Source: Diogma glabrata (lineage: Eukaryota > Arthropoda > Insecta > Diptera > Cylindrotomidae). From it: a stretch of DNA of 64,000 bases. The stretch is from contig OY856186.1 of assembly GCA_963693315.1 (NCBI GenBank), positions 97,134,943 to 97,198,942 on the forward strand. Direction: 5' to 3'. Below the pieces are notes generated by a model. That model saw only the letters and a program-made list of their open reading frames with translations. It was not told the DNA's origin and did no database searches. Position numbers and translations under genes: made by a program. Positions 34,237-43,848 of this stretch are shown in pieces. The stretch's first letter is position 1, and each line of letters starts with the position of its first letter.

Positions 34237-34752
34237 TCTTCTAGGAAGGTATTTAGCATCCCTAGAAGTTCCCGTCTAATTATACAACTTTGGAAAATTA
34301 TTTAAAAATTTTTTGTAAAAATTTTTTTAAAATGATTTTTCTTCTCTTCCATTGATTCATCACAATAAATCATACTCTGGCAATCGTATTCTCGTTTATG
34401 TTGATCATAGGTCGTAATGCAGGGGTAAGAAGTTTTTTTTGGAAATACTTCTTAATGGGCTTTGCGCACCTACATTCCCCAGTGGCATGCGATGTCTTTA
34501 GTGGTACGAATGATGCCGGCTATGATGGAAGTATCCTGTCAATAGTTCTGATGTATTTGGTGTTTACACCCTTTTACATCCTTGCCAGATTGCTTAGTCA
34601 GGACCCGGGTTATTTTGTGCTATTATCGCGTGGTATGCACTCATACTTTGTAACTTTTCAATCCGATCCCTGAAGTATGAGTTCCCCATGAGACTGGTTG
34701 ATTGGAGCCCGACTGAGGAGGCCGGGGAAGTTCTGGCAAGGTAGACAGTGGT
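34237..34752 (+). mobile_element. Leader/internal remnant after the tRNA-Lys primer site
   Basis: The more GC-balanced sequence after the primer site continues to 34752, is interrupted by a DNA transposon and seems to resume at 35882-36240. I find no gag or pol motif in it, so it is either untranslated leader or too decayed. Confidence 0.35.
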
Positions 34753-35881
34753 GGTATGATTGAATAAAAAGCCGAGTCGGAAATATTATAACTATTCGGA
34801 AATTTAAAATGGTATATGATTGAAAGTATTTTTCGAACATTTCTGTCGGAAAAATTTTCGAATCCATTTTGCTTGTCGGAAATTTATATTTGACGTTTTG
34901 TTGTAAATTATATTAAGTTGTACGTTATGTTTATTTTTTATATATCATTTTTACATTTGTTTAATAAACATTTTACAACGGAAAAGCTACCCATAATCGT
35001 AAAAAAACTAAACTCGCCATTTAAACTATATATTCTATCAATATCAACACAAAACAAATGATAAATACGAATTTTAAAAGGTTTTGACATTTTTAAATTC
35101 TGTACCCAGTGAACCCAAGACGTAAATATGACATCACACGAACGTCATATATATGTGATGTAGTTGTTACGTAAATTTGACATAAAAATGACACTCGTCA
35201 TGACTATATCCTGGTATCATTTACATGATGCTTTCATGACATCACACTGATCTTAAATTTGACTTCGATATGATGTCATAATTTGGACTTAAATATGACC
35301 TTATTATGATTTTGTTAAATTTCACTAGAGGTGTATCCATTTTAATTGTATATAGTTTGAAAAATTTTGCGTATAGTTAGTTATTGCTTCCAAGCAGGTT
35401 ATAGAATCCTAGCAGGTACGTAATGAGTAATGACCAATGAATGACTGACGGGTAAGTGTTTTTGTTATAAATTTGTTTTTCAATTGTTGTTAAATTTGTT
35501 TTATTAAAAATATAATACATCACAAAAAAAAATTATATTACTATGATATCAACCTTATATCATAACAACGTCATAAATATCTCCACAGACATCACATTTA
35601 TATCATAGTTATATCATTATATTTACGTCATGCTCTTACGTAAACAAGTGGGAAATAATGATATACATATGACTCATATATGACCCAGATCTTACATAAG
35701 ACATGACTTAGCGTGATGTCATTTTGATATCATAATTACGTAAATGTGTTTTCTGGGTACTAAATGGGTGCGTTTATATGAGAATCGAAAATATTACGAA
35801 ACATTTCAATCATACGTCGGAAAAAATTTGTCGTAGTATTTTCGATTCGTATAAAAATTTCCGACCAAATTCAATCATACC
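34753..35881. mobile_element. TIR element, GGTATGATTGAAT termini
   Basis: The left end GGTATGATTGAATAAAAAGC with GTCGGAAAT nearby pairs with the inverse of the right end (GGTATGATTGAATTTGGTCG, then GAAATTTTTATACG). TCGGAAA words recur inside both ends. It contains a nested copy of the TGACATA-rich element. No ORF. Confidence 0.7.
35105..35757. mobile_element. TIR element with TGACATA-rich arms (copy 2)
   Basis: It begins CCCAGTGAACCC and ends TGTGTTTTCTGGG, the inverted form of the copy at 20100-20910. Shared blocks include GATGTCATATTTATGTC-like words, GACCCAGATCTTACATAAGA and the ACGTCATA repeats. TA stands on both outer sides. It is nested inside the GGTATGATTG element. Confidence 0.8.
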
Positions 35882-36354
35882 ATACCTGGCCACCTACTGA
35901 GGCAAGATTTCGCCCGGTGTTCCTGCAGTTGAGGTATTCGATCCAGCGATTCTTATGGCATCCCAGTTCGACGTGGTTGAGGTACGAAGCCTGAAAAGAC
36001 TTGCTGGCTATTCCTGAAGGTGCATAGGATCTATCCTTTTACCATTCCGCTGGTACTTACTTTTCAGGAGGAATACACCATCCACGTTCACCATCCCTTT
36101 TAGATCTCCACTCTTAACGTAGTCTGCTTAATTTTTATTGTTTTATGATTCCACTTCCAACTCCTGACCAGTGCCACTCACCTCTTCCTTGTGGAATGGC
36201 TGACTGAGAACTGGATTCTCATTCTGGTTCCCAATTAACTGGCCCTAAGAAATTATAATATATTTTTTTTTAATTTTTTTTTACTAATCGAAGTATTTCT
36301 AATTGTAGATTGAACATTTTATATATATATATGTATAACAACATTATTAACAGT

Positions 36355-36590
36355 ATATGAAGAGACGTAGCATGAATATTGAATTGGATTACAAAAAGAA
36401 AAAAGATACCTATTGTTTATAATTTGCAACATATGAAGAGACGTCGAGGGGAAAACAAGAATATTTAATGGAATTACAAAGAAAAGATACCTGTTGTTTA
36501 TAATCTACAACATATGAAGAGACTTCAAAAAAAAAAACTAGAATATTTAATTTTAATTAAAAAGGAAAACCTAATTTTTGTAATGTACAT
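36355..36590 (+). repeat. Three tandem ~78-bp units
   Basis: Units start at 36355, 36431 and 36512 with ATATGAAGAGAC and share AATATT(G/T)AAT..ATTACAAA, AAAGATACCT and TTGTTTATAAT, with decreasing similarity in the third. Confidence 0.85.
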
Positions 36591-36863
36591 CAACCAGCAT
36601 ACTGATTGGATGACTGAATTGGAGATTGAGTGAGTTTATTGATTTAGTTTTAAGTCGATTTGATTTTAGTACACTTAACTTAAGATATTAATAGATATAT
36701 TTGGAAATTTCAAAGGAAAATTGCATCTTTGTTTAATGATAATGGATTTTTTGTGGATAGTAATTTCAATTGAAAATGGCAAATTTTTTTTTTGAGTATG
36801 GGTTTTTTGAATATAGTAATTACAGATTAAAGATACTTTGTAACAGTCAAAGTACTCATTGTA

Positions 36864-39859
36864 TTTTTTTTTTTTTTCCTTTATCTCCATTTAGGAGCAT
36901 AGGGCGTCTACTAGACTGGACCATCTGACTCTGTTCGGGGCAATCGCTTTCAGTTCACCCCATGTCTTGCCGATTTGTTTTGCTTCAGCTAGCACCGTTT
37001 TCTTCCACGTCATGGGTGGTCTTCCAACTCTCCTTTTACCTTGTGGATTCCACTCTAGGGACATCCTTGTTATATCTTTAGCTGGTTTCCTCAGTGTATG
37101 TCCTATCCATCTCCATTTCCTTTGTTTTATCTCGGACTCAATGTCTAACTGCTCTGTCTGTCTTAGAAGTTCCTGGTTACTGATGGTGTTCGGCCAGAAG
37201 CACTTGATCAGTCTTCTCAGGCATTTGTTCACAAACACCTGTAGTTGATTTGTGATCTTCTTTGTGTGTTTCCACGTTTCACACCCATATAGCAGTACTG
37301 ACTTGACACATGCATTGAACATTCGTAGCTTTGTCTTTCTTGACAGGACGGATGCATTCCAGATCTTGTGAAGCATATTGAACGTATTTCTAGCTTTGTT
37401 AATACGCTGACTGATATCTCCTTCAGTCCCGCCCATTTTTGCTACAGTACAACCAAGGTACACAAATTTGTCGACTTCATCCACTTGTGTATTGTTTATG
37501 GTAATTGGTGTTATCGTTTTGGTGTTCAATCTCATAGACTTTGTTTTCTTGATATTAATGTTGAGACCGACTTCATGTGCAAGGGCTGATAGCTTCTGTA
37601 TTTTGTGCTGCATGTCTGTATGTGTGTGTGTAAGTAGACAGATGTCATCTGCGTAGTCTAGATCATTGAGCCGGCTTGTTGTGTTCCATTGGATTCCATT
37701 TGGACTTGCATCATCAAGCTTTCTCATGATACTATCTAGTACTATCAGGAATAGTAGCGGGGATAGTACACAGCCTTGTCTCACTCCTCGGTGGTTGTAG
37801 TATTTATCACTTTGCTGTCCTTTGTATAGTATTCTGTTTCCAGCATCCCGATACATTTCTTTGATTAGATCAACTATTTTCTTCGGGACGCCCATTTCAC
37901 AAAGTGTCTTCCATATCGCGCTTCTGTTGATTGAGTCGAAGGCGCGTTCGAAGTCCACGAAGAGGAGATACAATGGTGAATTCCATTCGTTTGATTGCTC
38001 TATGATGATACGGATTGTGTTGATATGATCGGTACAGCTTCTTCCTGGTCTAAAGCCAGCTTGTTCATTTCTTAGTTTCATGTTAATTGATGGAGATATT
38101 CTTTCGAGAATGATCATCGCTAGTATTTTCATTATTGTGTTGAGCAGAGATATACCTCTCCAATTTTTGCATTCTCTAAGATCACCTTTCTTTGGGATTG
38201 TTATGGTTAAACCTTCTTTCCATTTTCTTGGTATTTTACCTTCGTTCCATACATCAGCTAATAGTGGTGTTAGAGCTTCTGCTGTTGTGTTTACATCTGC
38301 TTTGAGTAATTCTGCTGATATATTATCTGTACCAGCAGATTTGTTATTCTTGAGTTTCTGTATGGCATCTCTAACTTCCCGTTCCGTTGGTGGATGGGTG
38401 CTGATAGTTTCGTTATAGTTGTCATCCGGAGACTGCAAGTTATTTTCATGTTGGTGGCAGTTGTCTTCGAAGTATTGTTTCCATCTATTTAGCTGCTGTT
38501 CATGTGTTGTGAGGGTTTGACCAGATTCATCCTTTATTGGTGGAGTGTTTGTATATTTGTTGGTGACCTTTTTCACGCATTTGTGTAGTATGCGCATATT
38601 TCTATTAGCTGCTGCTGTTTCTGCAGTCTTGAGAATGCTTTCTGTATATCTTCTGCGATCATTCCTTGCCATCTTTTTAACTTGTTTTGCTGTACTTTCA
38701 TATTTGCTGCGGATCTCGGTTGTGTTTTGGTGACACAATTGCAACTTGAGCTGACGACGCTCTTCAATTTTCTTCCAGGTATCATCGCTAATCCATGGTT
38801 TCCGTGATTTGTCTTGGTATCCAAGCACATCTGTAGCAGTTTTGACGTAAGCTTCTTTAACTTGTTCCCATTTTTCATCAATGTTGGTGGTTTCGTTGCT
38901 TGGTAGATTGAGCTGGAGCGATTCTTTGAAGATGTTAGTTGTATTTTTGTCGCTCAATCTGTTGATGTTAAATTTCCTCTGACATGACTTGTTGTGTTTT
39001 ACAGCAGCTGGTTTAATTTTGAATGTTGCAATTACCAGTTGATGGTCGCTGTGTATGTCTGCTCCTCGCTTTGCTCTGACGTCTTGTAGTGAGGATAGAA
39101 ACTTCTTATTCACCAGCACGTGATCAATTTGATTCTTGGTTCTTCCATTTGGTGATGTCCAAGTGTATTTATGTATGTTCTTGTGTGGGAACTTGCTGCC
39201 GCCTATGAATAGTTGATTTGTGACACAACAATCGATAAGCCTATCTCCATTATTGTTACGTGTTGATTCTAGTGCATTCTTGCCCATGACTGATTCCATT
39301 CCGGTGTTGTCGGTTCCAATTTTGGCATTGAAATCACCTTGTATTATTTTGATGTCATTTCGGTGTGCACTAGCCAGTGTTGCTTGAAGCTGTTCGTAGA
39401 ATTCATCTTTTGTCGCATCATCAGCTTCTTCGGTAGGTGCATAGCACTGTATGATCGTTGTATTTCTAATTTTCGATTGGAATCTTGCTGTTATTATTCT
39501 GCTACTGATTGGTTTCCATTCGAGAAATGCTTTCTTTGCGTTAGGTGTTGTTAATATTGCTACGCCTTGTTCGTGTGTGTTGGATTTACCAGAGAACATC
39601 ATATAATTTCCTTCGCTTGTTGTTAGCTCTCCACTGTTTTTCCATCTTACTTCACTGAGTCCTAGTATCTCGATGTTATATTCTTTCATTACTTTCTCAA
39701 CTTGTGCTAACCGCGATGTTTCTATCAGAGTTCTGACGTTCCAGTTTCCTACTCGTGTCCGGGTACGATAGCTAAGGGTCGATATTTGATTATTCCGCTT
39801 TGTTTGGTTTTGTTTCTTACTAGTGTACGTTTCTTTAATCATTTGAATTTCGGATTCAC
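36864..39859 (-). mobile_element. Essentially full-length RTE-clade non-LTR retrotransposon
   Basis: The element (2996 bp) runs on the minus strand from 39859 to a short A-rich tail that is a T run at 36864-36877 on the plus strand. It is bracketed by a perfect 9-bp target duplication, CTCATTGTA on the plus strand, at 36855-36863 and 39860-39868. One 983-codon ORF fills it, with a 17-base 5' UTR and a ~27-base 3' UTR (a layout typical of compact RTE elements). The clean duplication and open frame indicate a young insertion. A relative's 3' end is at 19524-19670. Confidence 0.92.
36891..39842 (-). CDS. RTE endonuclease-reverse transcriptase, intact 983 aa
   Basis: A bifunctional enzyme for target-primed reverse transcription. 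The apurinic-type endonuclease occupies about residues 28-275: WNVRTL (Asn34), LSEVRW (Glu64), CYAPT (Tyr134), QGDFNAKIG (Asp170, Asn172), QIDHVLV (Asp240, His241) and HSDHQL (Asp266, His267), so the full catalytic set is present. The reverse transcriptase occupies about 480-800: WRGISLLNT, QAGFRPGRSCTDHI, LFVDFERAFDS (Asp630), RGVRQGCVLSPLLFLI and DYADDICLL (Asp732, Asp733). The C-terminal region has KWRWIGHTLRKP and GRPPMTW typical of RTE. The ATG at 39842 is only 30 residues before the endonuclease and 17 bases from the element's end. There is no stop, frameshift or missing core residue, so it could be active or very recently active. Confidence 0.95.
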   Translation of the reverse strand: MIKETYTSKKQNQTKRNNQISTLSYRTRTRVGNWNVRTLIETSRLAQVEKVMKEYNIEILGLSEVRWKNSGELTTSEGNYMMFSGKSNTHEQGVAILTTPNAKKAFLEWKPISSRIITARFQSKIRNTTIIQCYAPTEEADDATKDEFYEQLQATLASAHRNDIKIIQGDFNAKIGTDNTGMESVMGKNALESTRNNNGDRLIDCCVTNQLFIGGSKFPHKNIHKYTWTSPNGRTKNQIDHVLVNKKFLSSLQDVRAKRGADIHSDHQLVIATFKIKPAAVKHNKSCQRKFNINRLSDKNTTNIFKESLQLNLPSNETTNIDEKWEQVKEAYVKTATDVLGYQDKSRKPWISDDTWKKIEERRQLKLQLCHQNTTEIRSKYESTAKQVKKMARNDRRRYTESILKTAETAAANRNMRILHKCVKKVTNKYTNTPPIKDESGQTLTTHEQQLNRWKQYFEDNCHQHENNLQSPDDNYNETISTHPPTEREVRDAIQKLKNNKSAGTDNISAELLKADVNTTAEALTPLLADVWNEGKIPRKWKEGLTITIPKKGDLRECKNWRGISLLNTIMKILAMIILERISPSINMKLRNEQAGFRPGRSCTDHINTIRIIIEQSNEWNSPLYLLFVDFERAFDSINRSAIWKTLCEMGVPKKIVDLIKEMYRDAGNRILYKGQQSDKYYNHRGVRQGCVLSPLLFLIVLDSIMRKLDDASPNGIQWNTTSRLNDLDYADDICLLTHTHTDMQHKIQKLSALAHEVGLNINIKKTKSMRLNTKTITPITINNTQVDEVDKFVYLGCTVAKMGGTEGDISQRINKARNTFNMLHKIWNASVLSRKTKLRMFNACVKSVLLYGCETWKHTKKITNQLQVFVNKCLRRLIKCFWPNTISNQELLRQTEQLDIESEIKQRKWRWIGHTLRKPAKDITRMSLEWNPQGKRRVGRPPMTWKKTVLAEAKQIGKTWGELKAIAPNRVRWSSLVDALCS

Positions 39860-39906
39860 CTCATTGTATTATTGTATTATATTGTTGAATTTTTTTTCCT
39901 ATTTTT

Positions 39907-40320
39907 TCTGTATTAGGTAATTGTACTCTCTAAAAATGAAATAGTGGATTTTCACTGATTCACAGTACATATACATTGTTTAACACAGTTTCAAGTATAC
40001 CACTTGGAATCAGTGAATATTTACTGTTCTAATCAGTGAAATATCACTATTCCTCAGTGAAAATATCACTATTACTCACTATTAATCAGTGAAATATCAC
40101 TAATATCACTATTTTTACAGTCAAAAAATTTTCACTAATTTAATCAGTGAAAATTCCACTAATTCAAGTTTAGAGAGTAAAGATTTTTTTTAAATTTTAT
40201 GAAGTAACTTAACAATTTGTGGCAAAATTGGACATTTAACTTCTATTTCTGTATTAGGTAATTGTAAAGATTTTTGGAATTTTTTTAACAATTTGTGGCA
40301 AAATTGGGCATTTAACTTCA
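39907..40320 (+). repeat. Tandem duplication, second unit uninterrupted
   Basis: Both units (39907-40247 and 40248-40320) begin TCTGTATTAGGTAATTGTA and end AATTTGTGGCAAAATTGG then CATTTAACTTC. The first is longer because of a MITE at 39926-40177 and a slightly longer spacer. Confidence 0.85.
39926..40177. mobile_element. 252-bp MITE with TA duplication
   Basis: Ends CTCTCTAAA and TTTAGAGAG; inverted similarity continues through AGTGGATTTTCACTGATT. The interior is a cluster of AATCAGTGAAATATCACTA words. TA stands at 39924-39925 and 40178-40179, and the adjacent unit shows the empty site GTAATTGTAAAGATT with a single TA. The TA target suggests a Tc1/mariner-type MITE. Confidence 0.9.
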
Positions 40321-40458
40321 CATTCCGTTAACCATAATCAATGGTTTTGGTGTTCGAGTAGATTGCACGGCTACTCGAAATCGATTTCTTTTGTGTTGTT
40401 TTCCTCTCACTCTTTTCTCTCAGTTACCTTCATTCAGTAATCAATCATTCCGAGTAGG

Positions 40459-40760
40459 ATGGCAGAGTTTCAAGGGAGTCTGAATTTGTCTGAGTCTACA
40501 GATACTTGTTCGGTATATCAAAATGTCATCAAAGCCACGGACGTCAAATCTTTAACATCTTGTACCATCTCTTTCATGAAGTATGCATATCTGATTGGTT
40601 ACTTCGTAGCCCGAATTGTCCACTATGTCGAGCTAATTGCAAGGTGACTGATCTTCAGCGCTTGCCACGGACTGAATCCGCGGATAAATATCCCTTTAGT
40701 CAACCTCCACCTCCAAGAATAGTGACTAGAGCTCGAGCGGCCGAAATGCAACGATTGTAA
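40459..40760 (+). pseudogene. RING-H2 finger protein, single-exon, one-base frameshift
   Basis: ATG at 40459 (after GAGTAGG) opens MAEFQGSLNLSESTDTCSVY. At about 40563 one base is missing (TGTACCAT where TGTAACCAT is expected); in the next frame HLFHEVCISDWL, SPNCPLCRANC and a Pro/Arg-rich tail (PPPPRIVTRARAAEMQRL) follow to TAA at 40760. Together this is C-x2-[C to Y]-x(n)-C-x-H-x2-H-x2-C-x(n)-C-x2-C, a RING-H2 E3-ligase-type finger of about 100 aa, with the second Cys replaced by Tyr and the frame broken. There is no intron, so it is either a retrocopy or a TE-borne gene. It lies between the RTE element and a copia remnant and belongs to neither by orientation. Confidence 0.7.
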
Positions 40761-41089
40761 TCAACTACCTAAAACTTCACTTCGTTTTCGCTACTTGCAC
40801 AGTCAATAGCCTTTTTCCAAAGTATATTTGAATTATTCTTTTTGCTATAATTAGGATTAAAACGCCATTGTTATAGATTAAGCAAATAAAAATTAAAGTA
40901 GTAATTAAAAATTAATTAAGTAAAAAAAACTTGTATTCAGTTTGTGAAACATAAAATAAATAATATATATACTAACAAAAGTTATTGGTGCTGTTATTAA
41001 TCCAACAATAAATCAACCCACAGCATCAAGTTAATGACGAGTTGGCAAGTTCGATTTCACTGAATGTTCAGTAAATAAAGAAATTAAAA

Positions 41090-42277
41090 TGGTTGACGAG
41101 AATAAAGTAAGTGATGAAGTTAAGGAGATAATAAATTCCAACCGTACAAAACGAGAAAAGAGAATGCCAGAAAAATTTAATGATTACGCTGGGTATGCAA
41201 ATAACTGCGGTACGTTTGTTCCAGATTGTTATTAAAAGGCAATTGAATCAAAAAATTGGATAGTTACTATGGAAAAGGAATTGAGAAATTTGAAAGAAAA
41301 TGATGCATGGGTTGAAGTAGAGACACCTAGTAATAAAAAGGTTATAGAAGGTAAATTAACACAAAATCAAAAGTGATGGAACATAAAAAGCCAGAGTTGT
41401 AGCAAAAGGTTTTTAACAAATGTTTGAAGATTATGAAGAAAATTGCTCACCTGTCGCCAAATTGACAACGCTTAAAATATTATTATCAGTGGCCTGCAAA
41501 AGAAATATGATCATCGAACAAATGGACGTAGAAACAGCTTTCTTAAATGAAAAAATTAAATCGGAAGTGTACATTTATCCACCAGATGGTCATTCAGTCC
41601 AACCTGTAAAGGTTTGTTTATTAAAAAAATCATTATATGGCTTACGAGAAAGTCTACGAGATTGGTATGAATGTTTCAATGATTTAATGTCAAAATACGA
41701 TGTTCATAGATCAAAACATGACTACTGTCTGTATATTGGATCCATTCTAGATTCCAAAATCTATATTGTGCTTTATGTTGACGACGTATTTATTTGTTGT
41801 AAAGATTCAAAAGCTATTAAAAAGATGAAAACGGTACTTAGTAATGAATTTCGAATGAAAGATTTAGGTGAAATAAAATGTTTTTTGGGTATTGAAATTG
41901 AAAACAATTTAAAAAGCAAACAACTTACACTGAATCATCATATTACAAATGTTGCTGCAAAATATCGAGATGAACAAGGAGAACACCATGAAACACCAAT
42001 GGAAATAAACTTGAAATTGGAACCATCAACCGAAATAACTGAGGATTTGAAATAGCGAAATTTAATTGGCGCTTTGTTGTATATTTCAAACGCAACTCGA
42101 CCAAATGTTTCGTTCTCCGTTAATTATTTGAGTCGCTTCCAAAACTGCTATTCGGAAACAAACTACAAATACGCTTTGAGAGTATTAAAATATCTATATC
42201 GTACTCGAGAGTTTAAGTTTGATTTTTAAGAACATCTAGCGAAATCATAGATGATTATGTAGATGCAGATTGGGCAC
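41090..42277 (+). pseudogene. Copia-type element A: linker and reverse transcriptase
   Basis: A degraded linker (RMPEKFNDYAGYAN ... WIVTMEKELRNLKENDAWVE ... RVVAKGF) precedes a 211-codon open RT block (41420-42055) with QMDVETAFLN (catalytic Asp36 of that frame), KKSLYGLRES, LYVDDVFIC (Asp121-Asp122) and MKDLGEIKCFLGIEI. After a stop the RNase H lead-in continues (LIGALLYISNATRPNVSFSV, LRVLKYLYRTREF, YVDADWAP). It is cut at 42277 by a MITE and resumes at 42560. It is 5'-truncated with no gag or integrase. Ty1/copia superfamily. Confidence 0.9.
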
Positions 42278-42559
42278 CAGAATAACGATTTTGTACAATT
42301 ATCTCTCCTAGAGAAATAAAAGGAGAGATAAATTGTAATATAAACAATTGTCTTTGATTGATTCATTTAAATTGTAAATATATCACGTGTCCATAAATAT
42401 CACGTCGTGATTGGTTCGATTTGTATTGTATTTGAATTTATCTTAAGGGGGAAATTTGAGTGTGGGTATGTAGACTTTTTTTTTAGTTTTCCCCAGGAGA
42501 GATAATTCTCTACACTAGAGAAATAACAAGAGAGATAATGGTACAAAATCGCTACCCTG
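42278..42559. mobile_element. MITE inserted in copia RNase H
   Basis: The left end CAGAATAACGATTTTGTACA and the inverse of the right end (CAGGGTAGCGATTTTGTACC) pair for 30 bp, continuing ATTATCTCTC. The copia reading frame can be rejoined across it (D-A-D-W-A to D-I-M-D-R-K-S-T-T-G), showing insertion after the frame was established. A CAGGG-like end resembles hAT, but no 8-bp duplication is seen. Confidence 0.8.
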
Positions 42560-42867
42560 ATATAATGGACAGAAAATCGACGACTGGCATATTAATTCGA
42601 GTATTTGGAAATCTAATTTTTTGGAAATCACAAAACAATTAAATCGTTTCACGACCTTCAACTCGTGCTAAATTTTATGCTTTGGCTGATTGTGCTAGAG
42701 AAGTTTTATCTATCAAGAGGATATTGGAAAATTTTGAAGTCGAGATTAAAATTTACGAAGATAATAGCTGTTTTTCTGGCTAAAAATGGAAAATTGTTTA
42801 AAAATTCAAAACCTATTGATGTTAGTCTACACTCTACACTATATGTTCATGATTTGAAAAGCAAACA
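42560..42867 (+). pseudogene. Copia A RNase H, continued
   Basis: DIMDRKSTTGILIRVFGNLI, then W-K-S-Q, then RAKFYALADCAREVLSIKRI and IKIYEDNS. These are the copia RNase H signature blocks (DRKSTSG; STAEAEYMAL in the family, here degraded; EDN). Stops are present. The C-terminal end is displaced to 43314 by another MITE. Confidence 0.85.
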
Positions 42868-43313
42868 CTGAAAAAAACATGTCCTATTTCCAATCGAAAT
42901 GCAATTGTCTCAACCTCACCGTGCGGTCACATATGGGGAATCAAACTACGAAATTGCTTCAACAACTCTACAATTATAAATCGATGAAGTTGAGACAATC
43001 ACACGAAATATTTATGTGAAAATAAAATATAGTTCAATTAATCTCAAATTCTTAAACCTTAGAATGAAAAATTCATGATATGAGGCCAAAGAAATTTTTT
43101 TTCAGGGAAATAGTTATTATCTTTATTCAACTACTGTTATATTGGATATAACACTTTATATTTTAAATAAACCTCATTCTGTTGTTAGGAAAATGTTATC
43201 GTGTAGTTGTCTCAATCACAGTAAAATTGATTGCAAATAATTTTTCTTTGTATGAATAACAAACTGCCAACTTCGAGATGAGGTTGTCATGAACTTCAAT
43301 TTTTTTTTGAGTG
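42868..43313. mobile_element. Probable MITE, CACTGAAAAAAA-type ends
   Basis: It starts CACTGAAAAAAACATGTCC and its right end, inverted, reads CACTCAAAAAAAAATTGAAG. It carries CAATTGTCTCAACCTC and GTTGAGACAATCAC inside. It separates the copia A RNase H from its last codons. The boundaries are less certain than for the other inserts. Confidence 0.5.
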
Positions 43314-43416
43314 AAGGTATAATAATCGTCCACAAAATTTTCTCGGATAAAAAACGACAGATATATTGACTGAATCATTGGTAAAAATAACACTCTAATT
43401 TTAGAGAAGACTTAGG
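43314..43416 (+). pseudogene. Copia A C-terminus
   Basis: The translation T-D-I-L-T-E-S-L-V-K then F..DLGV matches the end of copia pol (ADILTKPL...F...R..LG). It lies immediately before an LTR. Confidence 0.7.
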
Positions 43417-43616
43417 TGTTAAAATGTAATTTGTTTATAATTAGATTTTATTATAAAAATTACGAAGATATGTTAAAGTATGTAATTTTAAACAATGTAA
43501 AGTAAGCTACATTTTGAATTTAGTTTATGTATTTTAGTCTTACTGAAACCTTGAACAAAGAATTAATAATATATCAAACAAATTGTTTTTATTAACTATT
43601 AACATAAACTTTAACA
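43417..43616 (+). mobile_element. Copia-type LTR
   Basis: It begins TGTTAAAATG and ends CTTTAACA (TGTTAA ... TTAACA), 200 bp. It follows the C-terminus of copia A, so it acts as that element's 3' LTR, yet it is directly followed by a copia-type primer site, as a 5' LTR would be. Confidence 0.7.
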
Positions 43617-43628
43617 GGTCATGGGTCC
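43617..43628 (+). promoter_or_regulatory. Copia-type primer-binding site (1)
   Basis: GGTCATGGGTCC follows ...TTAACA exactly as GGTTATGGGCCC follows the Drosophila copia LTR, where a fragment of initiator tRNA-Met primes synthesis. Two substitutions relative to that site. Confidence 0.7.
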
Positions 43629-43792
43629 AAACTGTTTAATTCAGCAATATATACTAAGGAATCTAGTACTTTTTTATTTAGTTTATAATACATTTTTTTT
43701 GTTATGTTAGTTGTTACTATAAACTTAATAAAGTACAAACATATTTCACAATAACTATTTTGTCTTTTTAATATTATTGGCATACTATAAAA

Positions 43793-43803
43793 GGTTATGG
43801 GCC
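43793..43803 (+). promoter_or_regulatory. Copia-type primer-binding site (2)
   Basis: GGTTATGGGCC is an exact start of the copia primer site, 46 bases upstream of the gag start of copia B. Its own 5' LTR must therefore end at about 43792; its left end is not clear. Confidence 0.75.
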
Positions 43804-43848
43804 TTATTCAAAAGGAATCTAGCCAAACTATTTATTAAAAATTAATTT

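Noticed and set aside
34712..34735. Second hammerhead-like CTGAGGA near the tRNA-Lys leader
   Set aside because: It is followed by GGGGAAG, not a stem II plus GAAA; no fold could be drawn.
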